From Ostreococcus mediterraneus (taxonomy: Eukaryota; Chlorophyta; Mamiellophyceae; Mamiellales; Bathycoccaceae): a DNA stretch of 64,000 bases. The stretch is from the NCBI GenBank assembly GCA_012295225.1, contig WMKK01000005.1, forward strand, positions 502,958-566,957, written 5' to 3'. Of this stretch, positions 37,543 to 45,135 are shown piece by piece. The position numbers and the translations under genes are program-made. Position 1 is the first letter of the stretch, and each line of letters opens with the position of its first letter. The notes under the pieces are model-generated. The model saw only the letters and a list, made by a program, of their open reading frames with translations. It did not search any database and was not told the DNA's origin.

Positions 37543-38461
37543 ATGTCAAAAACAGTACACATAGAACGCTTGGCGCGCGAGTACGCCGAGCGAGGCTACG
37601 TCGTCGTGGAGGATTACCTCGCGCGCGACGTCGTCGATGCGTGTAGGACTGAGTGCGAAGACGTCATGCGGTGCGTCTCGAGCGCTATCGCGAAGGCGCG
37701 TGGAGAGAGCGATCGCGCCAAGGCGTGGACTGATGTGTGTTCTGTGCGTGCGTAGGGCTCGAATCGGCACGAGTGATGATGGGCGCGCGCGGTGGGCGGA
37801 GTTAGAGGCGCTCGGGTGCGTGGCGCAAGTCAACGCGCCGTCGACGAGCGACGCTCGCGACTCCGACTTGAATCATCGCGCGCGGCATTCGCACGGCGCG
37901 CTGTGTCGATGGCAAGTGTCTGAAGTCATCGGGCGAGACGGGGCGATAGGAAAGGTCGCCATCGCTCTGTTAGGTGAGGACGCGCGTCTGTTCAACGACC
38001 AGTACGTCGTGAAACCGCCGGCGAGAAGCGACGTTGCGCTTCGAGCGTCGTGTTTCGAGTGGCACCACGATAGCCAATGGTGCGACGATGATGGCAAGGC
38101 GGTGTATGCGCCGTACATGAGCGCGTGGGTGGCATTGGATGATGTATGTGAGGAGAACGGCACGCTACGCTTTCTGCCGTATCCCCCATCAGAGGACGGG
38201 CGGAGTCATCGTGAACGCGCCAAAGCCTATCCAGCGCGTTCAGCGCTGCCGTCTCCTCTTAGTGACGACATAGATGCCGTTCAGGGTAAGTTACTCACCG
38301 TTCGAGCGGGTTCGGTGGTGTTCTTCAGCGACGCAGTTTTGCATTGCAGCGGACCAAACATGAGCGAGACGATTAGGCGAGCCTGGATGCCTCAGTTCAG
38401 TAGCGGGCCGATCATGCGAGAAGATGGTAGGGCAATAGGCCTCACCGCAAAGCTCGTGTGA
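37543..38461 (+). CDS. Phytanoyl-CoA dioxygenase (PhyH)-family protein, two exons
   Basis: Fe(II)/2-oxoglutarate dioxygenase of the PhyH superfamily, 277 residues after splicing 37543-37670 to 37756-38461. The 85-bp intron has donor CG|GTGCGT, a CTGAT branch-like site at 37730 and acceptor GTGCGTAG; it bridges two frames exactly and yields VMRARIGTSDDG across the junction. The N-terminus (EYAERGYVVVEDYLARDVVDA) is the typical PhyH opening. The iron triad is visible as His146-x-Asp148 in EWHHDSQWC and His239 in AVLHCSGPNMS, with the 2-oxoglutarate Arg probably in ETIRRAW. Substrate is unknown: PhyH relatives hydroxylate fatty acyl-CoA, small metabolites or ectoine-type compounds. No targeting peptide or PTS1 is evident. 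Confidence 0.88.
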
Positions 38462-38564
38462 AAGTCGATTTGTATATAATGTAACATGTGGATTGTTTCT
38501 CTAATAATATGTTTGCTCGCTCGATCTCCGAAAAAAATTGAATTCTCCGAAACGCGGAGCTCCT

Positions 38565-40613
38565 TTACTGTTGCCCAACGCCCTCGGTCACTAGTTTCGC
38601 GGCTCTTTCGCGTTCGCGTTCCTTCCGTCCCTTACGCTTCTGTTTTGATTTTACCGCGACATTCGGTGCGGATAGACTCGCGCCTTTGGATTGGGGCTCC
38701 ACACCTCGCGTCGGAGTGGGCGGAGCGACGACGGGCGCGTTCGCCATGGGCTGTTGCTGCCAGTTTAGCGGCGCCTGAGGCATCTGGTACGGATACGAAG
38801 GTACAGGTGGAGACGTCGCACGCACTGGGTGCATCGGTGGCATCACGTGTCCCATGATTGGCGGTAAACCGTAGCCGGGATTAAATCCAGGCGGCGGCGC
38901 GCGCATGTACGCCATCGGCGGCGGTATGCCGGGTGGCACAGCAGGCATCATTAGGGGCAACCCAGGCGGACTTGCATGGCGTACGTGCATCATTTGCGAT
39001 GCACTGTGTGGTAATCCAACCATGGGCTGCGGTGGAGGCGCGTACATCGGTGCCGGCGGTACTCTCAATTGCTGAGGAGGCGCGGCGGGCTTCACCGGCT
39101 TCTTCGAGCGTTGTTCCTCGCTCTCAATCGGTGGCGGTGTCGAGCGTTCCTTTTTCTTCTGTTTCGTACCCTTCTGCGTCTTCTCAATCTTGGGTTGACC
39201 TTCAATCTTCGCGTCGACCGCCGGACTCAATTTCAACGCGGCGACATTTGGAAGGCGCTGTTCGTCATCGGCGTGCTTGGTCTTCCCTTGCTTGGTCTTT
39301 TTACCTTGCTGAGGTTTCTTGCCGTCGTTTTGATTTGGTTTCAGTGCCGCAGGCTCTTGTTTTTCTACGACTTTACCAACTGACTCCCATGCACCTTCAT
39401 CCGCTTCGGCTTCCGCCCGACGTTTATCTTCGGCGGCTTTGCTCGCCTCAAGTAGTTTCGCCGCCTCTAACTCATCCGCTTTACGCGCGGTTTCTATTGC
39501 CGCCGATATAGCTCTGGCTTCGTTACGCACTCTCTCGCGATCCGCTCGTCGCTCAGATGGAAGTGGTAATGGATCATGCGCTTTCTTGGCGAAAGGCCAG
39601 TGTAAAACGGGCTTCTCATCGCCGTTACCAGGTTTCACTGAGAACGGCGTACTCATCGTCTCATCTCGCAATAAATCGACAACCAAGACCGTTATATCAT
39701 CACGATTATCCTTTTGTTTCTGGGCAAGTTTGTTCAACGCAGCAGCGGTATTCTGCGTGTTCAGCTTCACCCCACACGCCGCGGCTTGTTTCGGCGTCGC
39801 TGCGTCCCACAATCCATCGCTCGCCAGCACAACTCTAGCGCTGTGAAATCGAGTCGGGAGAACGCACATACTCACCTCAGGTTCGCTGATAACACCACCT
39901 TTCTTTCCATCCCTATCACCGATCGATCGCGATACGGCGAGTCCTCCTGGCCAGACGCGTAGCGGACCGACGCCCACGCGCTCGCCATTCGGTCCGTCCT
40001 CGTACTCTGTCGGGCGAACTTCCCCACCCGCCTCTTCAATACGCTTTCGCTCGCTCTGAAGCGTATCCAGACGGTGTTCATGACTTAATCTTATAGCAGG
40101 AAATCCAGGGCCGAGATCTAAAATAGCCAACGAGTCGCCAACCGCCGCAGTGACTATGCAGCGTCCGCGAATCACCGTAATAGTAGCCGTCGCACCGCTG
40201 TGTATATCCTGCTTCAAAAAATCCAAATCTACGGCTGAAAATGCCGCACGTAGCGCTTCGGGAAGACGCCGCTCGAACTCGTCCTCGATGTTCGCATCCG
40301 ACTCGACGGCGCCTTCGGAGTCCAACGCGATCAGCAACTCGGGAAGAAACCTCTCAGCGCAATGTGCCCCGCACGCCTTACCGCCGTGGCCATCGAACAA
40401 TCCGAACATGGCAAATTCAATGCTCGTATCCGCGGTCGACGCCGCGCGCGATGAAGCGCGCCCGCCGCGCGCGGGTGTCCATTTTGCGTCGACGACGGCG
40501 ACATCGAAGTCTTCACCTTTCTGTACCTTTCTACTGTGCGCCACGGCGAGACGCGGAAAGCCTTCGACGTCGCCAGCGATGGCATCGGCGGGGATATGCG
40601 TGTGACCAGCCAT
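38565..40613 (-). CDS. PP2C-family protein phosphatase with long Pro/Lys-rich C-terminal extension
   Basis: Metal-dependent Ser/Thr phosphatase, 682 residues. The catalytic half (about 20-340) has FGLFDGHGG at 71-78, GATATITVI, VGDSLAIL, GGLAVSRSIGDRDGK, and LASDGLWDAAT plus DNRDDITVLVV, so all metal-binding Asp residues are present. The C-terminal half is unusual: a charged helical stretch (RADRERVRNEARAISAAIET...), a Lys-rich linker, and a Pro/Met-rich segment (PPAPMYAPPPQP, PPGLPLMMPAVPPG) ending in a basic tail with KQKRKGRKERERERAAK. Plant PP2Cs usually stop after the catalytic domain, so this tail is likely a localisation or scaffolding module. ATG at 40613 fits the domain; the frame further upstream has only a TTG. 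Confidence 0.9.
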   Translation of the reverse strand: MAGHTHIPADAIAGDVEGFPRLAVAHSRKVQKGEDFDVAVVDAKWTPARGGRASSRAASTADTSIEFAMFGLFDGHGGKACGAHCAERFLPELLIALDSEGAVESDANIEDEFERRLPEALRAAFSAVDLDFLKQDIHSGATATITVIRGRCIVTAAVGDSLAILDLGPGFPAIRLSHEHRLDTLQSERKRIEEAGGEVRPTEYEDGPNGERVGVGPLRVWPGGLAVSRSIGDRDGKKGGVISEPEVSMCVLPTRFHSARVVLASDGLWDAATPKQAAACGVKLNTQNTAAALNKLAQKQKDNRDDITVLVVDLLRDETMSTPFSVKPGNGDEKPVLHWPFAKKAHDPLPLPSERRADRERVRNEARAISAAIETARKADELEAAKLLEASKAAEDKRRAEAEADEGAWESVGKVVEKQEPAALKPNQNDGKKPQQGKKTKQGKTKHADDEQRLPNVAALKLSPAVDAKIEGQPKIEKTQKGTKQKKKERSTPPPIESEEQRSKKPVKPAAPPQQLRVPPAPMYAPPPQPMVGLPHSASQMMHVRHASPPGLPLMMPAVPPGIPPPMAYMRAPPPGFNPGYGLPPIMGHVMPPMHPVRATSPPVPSYPYQMPQAPLNWQQQPMANAPVVAPPTPTRGVEPQSKGASLSAPNVAVKSKQKRKGRKERERERAAKLVTEGVGQQ

Positions 40614-40819
40614 GGGGTCGGTGCACGGGCGGTGTGGCCAACCCGGCGCGGCGCGCAAGCGCGCGCTTCGTGTTATGAGGCTGACGAGGACGACGGTCAG
40701 GCTCTGGACTTGCGTGAGGAAAGCGGAACTGCGGATGTGTTGATGCGAAGATGACGCGAAATAATGATACAAGAGTACTTAATGATGCAAGACTATTTAA
40801 TGATGTACATTACCATCGT

Positions 40820-41545
40820 CTAGACGATTGGTTCGTGATCTAAGACCTCTATATCGACTCCCAAGTTGCGCTCGAGCGTTTCCAGTGCCACCGCGAGCGC
40901 CTTTGTATTCTTCACCTCGCAATCCGACGTTAATTTCACCAACGCTTCGATGATGAATAAGTCTTCTTGTCCAAAGCTTGCGGGCTGCGTATCTGTGCTC
41001 ATGGATTCAATGTTGATGTTCCTCGCGGCGAGGAACTCGGCAAACGTATTCGTCAACCCAGGGAAATCCGTCCCGCGCAATAATATTCTCTTGTACGCCA
41101 CGCGTTCGTTATCGCTCATACCACCCGTACGAGACTTTTTTATTTGGCTCGACTCGCGAACGGACGTCGTCAACCCTTCGATCGCGGCGAGCGCAGAGGT
41201 AAACTTTTCCACGTTTTCAGCCGTCGAGCCGTCGAGCGCAAAGCTCACCAACATGGATATAGTAAAGTCACCGTGCAGACGCGCCATGCGGCTTGACTCG
41301 ACGTTGCCGCGGGCGTTGACGACTTGACGCGTGATCGCAGAGACGATGCCCGGGCGGTCGGGTCCGAACGACGTGACGACGTAACGCGCGACAGCGCCTC
41401 GAGGCGAACGCGAGGAGAAGGCCCTTCGAATGAGCTCCGTGGCGCGCGCCGGCGTGCTCGTCGCGTCGCGCGGCGCGACGAGTGCGGTGTTTGATAACAC
41501 CGCATGCCGCACGCGCTGAAGCGCGCGCGCGACGGAACGCGACAT
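40820..41545 (-). CDS. Double ACT-domain protein (GcvR/ACR-like), organelle-targeted
   Basis: Protein of 241 residues with two ACT domains: about 51-118 (ARYVVTSFGPDRPGIVSAIT... NVESSRMARLHGDFTISMLV) and about 148-235 (YKRILLRGTDFPGLTNTFAEF... NINIESMSTD). The GPDRPGIV word is typical of glycine-cleavage regulator-type and ACR-type ACT proteins, which bind amino acids. The first 48 residues are Arg/Ala/Ser-rich with no acidic residue until Asp27, suggesting an organelle presequence. No enzyme or DNA-binding domain is attached, so it may be a free-standing regulatory subunit. Tail sides with PP2C: both are on the minus strand and about 200 bp apart. Confidence 0.85.
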   Translation of the reverse strand: MSRSVARALQRVRHAVLSNTALVAPRDATSTPARATELIRRAFSSRSPRGAVARYVVTSFGPDRPGIVSAITRQVVNARGNVESSRMARLHGDFTISMLVSFALDGSTAENVEKFTSALAAIEGLTTSVRESSQIKKSRTGGMSDNERVAYKRILLRGTDFPGLTNTFAEFLAARNINIESMSTDTQPASFGQEDLFIIEALVKLTSDCEVKNTKALAVALETLERNLGVDIEVLDHEPIV

Positions 41546-41903
41546 CGCGCGTGCGCACGACTGTGGTGTCTGGAGTGAACGACGACGGGCGGCATGTTTC
41601 GAGGCTATCGACGCGACCGCAAAGTCGCGCTGTGGATTCTACAAGACTATTTATTCTATACCGAGGTCCATCAAACCAAAGTTTGGTTCGTCGGCTTGCA
41701 TCGTGTTCGCTGCTGGTCCGAGTGGGGAGCTCTTGGAGGTGTTTTTCTCAAACTGCGACGGCGAAGGATAAAATCGAGCGACGGTTAGCTATCGAAGCGG
41801 ACGAAAGACGCCGCTATTTTTCTCAAACTACGAAACAAACGTGTGAAGTTAGCACACGGTTGGTTTGTGTCAAGTCACGCGAATAATCAAGACATCACGC
41901 GAA

Positions 41904-42800
41904 TCATCGAGCTACTCGACGAAGACGTACCTGGCTTGCTATCCTGGGGTCGCGTCTCAAAATGGCACACGGGTCGTGCCCAAAAGTCCGCTCGATATCT
42001 TGAAGTAACGACACAATATCCACATTCAATAAATTAGGGAAATCCGTGAGCATCATGTCCACCTTTGCGTCGGGCGGCATGGCCTGACGCAACTCCTCCG
42101 CGGCGACGCACGCGATATCCAGCGCCTCGTCATCGAGCGCTATCCACGGCCGCCTCGTACAAATCGTCGCTATACTCGCTCGCGGCAGCACATCTCGAAG
42201 CGTCCGCACGCGTCTCATAACACCGTCGCGCGCGTCGTTCTCCATCAACAACACCCCGGGAACGCCAGCGCAGAACACGTCGCCAGATGGCGTCCCGAGC
42301 AACGCTCGAAACCCCTCGAGCGCTTCTCGCGCCCGCGTCGCGGCCGCAGCGTCCATATCCAACAATCCATCCGCCGCTGCGCACACCGCCGCGGCATCAA
42401 CCCCAGCGCCTTCATCAAACATCAACTTCACCGTCATCACGTTCATGCTCGCGCGCTTCACGTCCCGCGCCAACGCTCTCGCGCGCTCCATCGAAAGCTC
42501 GCCTCTCGCGCGTCGTCGAGCCAACCCCGGCACGATCGTCTCCAGCCGCGCCACGTCGCGGTCGTACGACGCAGACGTCGTCGCCAATCGCTCCAGCACG
42601 TCGTCCGGGCGCCGGGCGAGCACGTCCGAGACGTGCACGGCGCGCCCGAGCAAGTTGAGCCCAGGTCGCGACTGCGGCTGCGGCTCATCCGACGACGACG
42701 ACGACGACGAGGCGATGGTGCGATGTCGACGACGCGCGCGCCGTCCATCGCATCTCGCGCCGACGCACGGCGCACCGACCGACGCCACCATCGTCGTCAT
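41904..42800 (-). CDS. Unrecognised organelle-targeted protein (mTERF-like traces)
   Basis: I do not recognise the family with confidence. The open frame from the ATG at 42800 gives 298 residues with a leader rich in Arg, Ala and Ser, then a helical, Leu/Ala/Arg-rich body. Recurrent words such as LPRASIATICTRRPWIAL and DPCAILRRDPRIASQV resemble the proline-marked helical repeats of mTERF proteins (organelle nucleic-acid binding), but the match is weak and could be chance. A Ser run (SSSSSSS) is followed by DEPQPQSRPGLNLLGR, likely a linker after the transit peptide. The start at 42800 leaves 35 bp to the divergent HAD gene; an upstream TTG was rejected. Confidence 0.6.
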   Translation of the reverse strand: MTTMVASVGAPCVGARCDGRRARRRHRTIASSSSSSSDEPQPQSRPGLNLLGRAVHVSDVLARRPDDVLERLATTSASYDRDVARLETIVPGLARRRARGELSMERARALARDVKRASMNVMTVKLMFDEGAGVDAAAVCAAADGLLDMDAAAATRAREALEGFRALLGTPSGDVFCAGVPGVLLMENDARDGVMRRVRTLRDVLPRASIATICTRRPWIALDDEALDIACVAAEELRQAMPPDAKVDMMLTDFPNLLNVDIVSLLQDIERTFGHDPCAILRRDPRIASQVRLRRVAR

Positions 42801-42835
42801 CCTCGCGGCGCGGCGGCGTGTGACGACACTCGACG

Positions 42836-43627
42836 ATGCTCTGTCGAGCCACGGCAACGCTCGCGCGAGCGCCGTCTACGCGAGCGCGCGCGCGGCGACG
42901 CGTGGCGACGCATGCCGCGTCCGGCGCGTTCGATGTGTACGTGTTCGATCTCGACGGCGTGCTGTACGACGGCGCGAATGGCTACCTGGCGCACGTGCGC
43001 GAGCGGCAGCGGGTGTATTTGATGGAGACGCACGGGATGACGCGCGAGGAGGCGCACGAGACGCGCGAGCGCGCGTTCGCGAAGGCGTCGCAGTGTTATA
43101 AAGGGTTCGTGGATATGGGGCTGATTCACGCGCGACAGATGTCGCAGGAGGAGTTTACGGCGTATTGTCGCAACGGCGTCGAGTTGTTTTTGCGAGCCGA
43201 CGAAGCGTTGGAGCGGTGCGTGCGAGACATGGGAGGCGAACGCGGGAATGTGACGAAGAAAATTGTGATGACAAATACGAGTGAGACGGAAGGGGTGAAA
43301 GCGCTGGCGGCGCTGGGGTTGAACGGGGGCTGTTTCGATAAAGTGTACGGTGGATTGTTTATGGCTCCGTATTGCAAGCCTCAACGCGAGGCGTACGAAC
43401 GCGTACTCGCGGATGTGGGCGCGGTAGATGTAACTAGAGCGGTGATGTTTGAAGATTCTTTGAAGAATTTGAAAACCGCCAAGGCGTTGGGGATGCGTAC
43501 GGTGTTTGTGAAAACTTTAGGCGAGCGAGAGCCGAGTGAACAAGAACGAGCCGAATTTTGCGATGCAGTCGTTGACTCAATGAATGCTGACCAACTTCGG
43601 GCTCAGATGCCTGAATTATTTATGTAA
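42836..43627 (+). CDS. HAD-family hydrolase, pyrimidine 5'-nucleotidase type
   Basis: Protein of 263 residues, HAD subfamily IA. Motif I is VFDLDGVLYD (nucleophile Asp38, Asp40), motif II KIVMTNTSE, motif III Lys in APYCKPQREAYERVL, and motif IV VMFEDSLKNLKTA. The DxDGVLYDGANGY and TNxS words match the SDT1/phosphate-metabolism-8 group often annotated as pyrimidine 5'-nucleotidase in plants; the true substrate could also be another phosphometabolite. The first 29 residues (MLCRATATLARAPSTRARAR...) are a plastid- or mitochondrion-type leader. It diverges from the unrecognised gene at 41904-42800 with a 35-bp gap. Confidence 0.88.
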   Translation: MLCRATATLARAPSTRARARRRVATHAASGAFDVYVFDLDGVLYDGANGYLAHVRERQRVYLMETHGMTREEAHETRERAFAKASQCYKGFVDMGLIHARQMSQEEFTAYCRNGVELFLRADEALERCVRDMGGERGNVTKKIVMTNTSETEGVKALAALGLNGGCFDKVYGGLFMAPYCKPQREAYERVLADVGAVDVTRAVMFEDSLKNLKTAKALGMRTVFVKTLGEREPSEQERAEFCDAVVDSMNADQLRAQMPELFM

Positions 43628-43769
43628 AAACGCACATATGCGCGCGCGTGTATTTTTTGGCTTTGATTTGATTGTAAGAGTGATTATAAAATGAAAATGA
43701 AAATGAAAATGCCGCGCGAGCAAGCGAACTACTCAAAAATACATGAACCTCGCGTCTGTCTCGTGCCGC

Positions 43770-44417
43770 TTACCAAGTATACGCCGCCAATGCCGCCGAT
43801 GCGGCAGCACTGACGCCAAACAACGCTAAAGATGTCGTATTTGCGGATTCATTGTTGATGCCACGCATGGTTGTGTCCCAAATCAAGTGTCTAAACCCAC
43901 CGAGCGTGTGAAACACAAACGGAAAGCTCAACGCAAACTTCGCCGGAATCACCAACATCGGCGCCGCGTGCTTGAACGCTTCCACAGTCGCGGGCACAGC
44001 TTCCGGCCCAGCCACGAGCGCGATCACACCCCCGGTACTCAACGCCCCGGACAAAACGATCCCGCTCACGCGGTTCGTGATCGAGCTCAACGCCACCGGG
44101 GGAAACTTGTAGTGCGCGCTCCACCCTCCGTCCGCCGCGAACACGTCCGGCGACATCGGTCGCTTCTCCAACAACGCTCTGTGATTCTTCGGTGTCCCCA
44201 AGAACCCCGTACCGCCCGTCTTCGGCTGCCCGTACTCTTCCGGCACGCCGCGGTCCCCGATGCTGCGGATCTGAGTACGCAACGACGCCATCATCGACGC
44301 CGCCGGCGCCGACGTCGCGCTCACCGACGCGCCGGACGCGGACGCGACGTGACCGATCGCATGCGGCGCGCGTAACAGCGCATCCGTCAACGCGCGGCGC
44401 GCGGGGTTGGCAAACAT
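43770..44417 (-). CDS. SDHC: Succinate dehydrogenase cytochrome b560 subunit (SDHC)
   Basis: Membrane anchor of mitochondrial complex II, 215 residues. After a long presequence (about 1-80) come EKRPMSPDVF... HYKFPPVALSSITNRVSG, the conserved quinone-site Ser/Arg region, then three hydrophobic helices: IVLSGALSTGGVIALVAG, MLVIPAKFALSFPFVFHTLGG and SLALFGVSAAASAALAAYTW. The heme-coordinating region FHTLGGFRHLIWD (169-181) is intact with its His. The family-typical RPLSPHL reads RPMSPDV here. Encoded in the nucleus with an N-terminal presequence, as in plants. Head-to-head with the lumen-targeted gene (102 bp). Confidence 0.9.
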   Translation of the reverse strand: MFANPARRALTDALLRAPHAIGHVASASGASVSATSAPAASMMASLRTQIRSIGDRGVPEEYGQPKTGGTGFLGTPKNHRALLEKRPMSPDVFAADGGWSAHYKFPPVALSSITNRVSGIVLSGALSTGGVIALVAGPEAVPATVEAFKHAAPMLVIPAKFALSFPFVFHTLGGFRHLIWDTTMRGINNESANTTSLALFGVSAAASAALAAYTW

Positions 44418-44519
44418 GAGCGCGCGCGTGCGAATGCCGCGACGGCGTGAGGTGGTTACGTCTTCAATCTTTTACACGACCCAACCGCGACGCGACGCGC
44501 AGCGACGCACGCGTGCACG

Positions 44520-45089
44520 ATGATGCGCATCGTGGCGTCGACATCGACGGCGCCGTCTGCGGCGCACGCGCGGGGCGCGCAGGCGCAGGTGAAGACGACG
44601 CCAGGGCGTCGGTCGATGCTTATGGCGCAGACCGCTTTCGTGCTCTTTGCGCGACCGCGCGCGGCGTCGGCGGCGTCGACGCGCGCGGAAGACGCGCGCG
44701 AGTACGCACGGGATACGCTCGCTACGCTCGATGCGATGGAGAAGATGATGGCGGGCGAGGCGCACGACATGGAGGCCATCTCTGGGTGGAATGAGCGGAA
44801 CAAGATGAGATACGACGCGAAGACGCAGGGAAAGAGTTTTTTGTTGACGACGAAGTTGGTGTCGCTGATCAAAGGAGATGACGTAGATGAAGAAAAGTTT
44901 CGAGAGTGGTTGTCGTATGCCAGAGGGTTTACGGATGGGTCGTTGACTGGCAAGGCGGCTCGCGACGCGTACGGGAGCGCGGTGTGGGGAAATTACGATA
45001 AGACGGACCCAAAGAACCGAATTGGATTGTGCGTGTTCGGTGAAACTGGGCCGACAAAGTACTTGGGAATCAACTGCGACGGGTATTGA
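44520..45089 (+). CDS. Probable thylakoid-lumen protein with twin-Arg signal
   Basis: A 189-residue protein of unrecognised family. The N-terminus is bipartite: a Thr/Ser/Ala-rich plastid transit region (1-30), then GRRSMLMAQTAFVLFARP and an AxA-type cleavage site at about PRAASA, which together resemble a Tat-type lumen-targeting peptide. The mature part (about 135 residues) is soluble, helical at first (EDAREYARDTLATLDAMEKMM), and ends with GLCVFGETGPTKYLGINCDGY with two Cys that could pair. Size and processing pattern are like small lumenal photosystem II or NDH accessory proteins, but no family word is decisive. ATG at 44520 (a second ATG is adjacent). A Tat translocase component is encoded at 60326-61129. 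Confidence 0.75.
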   Translation: MMRIVASTSTAPSAAHARGAQAQVKTTPGRRSMLMAQTAFVLFARPRAASAASTRAEDAREYARDTLATLDAMEKMMAGEAHDMEAISGWNERNKMRYDAKTQGKSFLLTTKLVSLIKGDDVDEEKFREWLSYARGFTDGSLTGKAARDAYGSAVWGNYDKTDPKNRIGLCVFGETGPTKYLGINCDGY

Positions 45090-45135
45090 TGAATTTGAAA
45101 TGAATTGCTTGCTGCGCTGCGCATTAATATAAACA

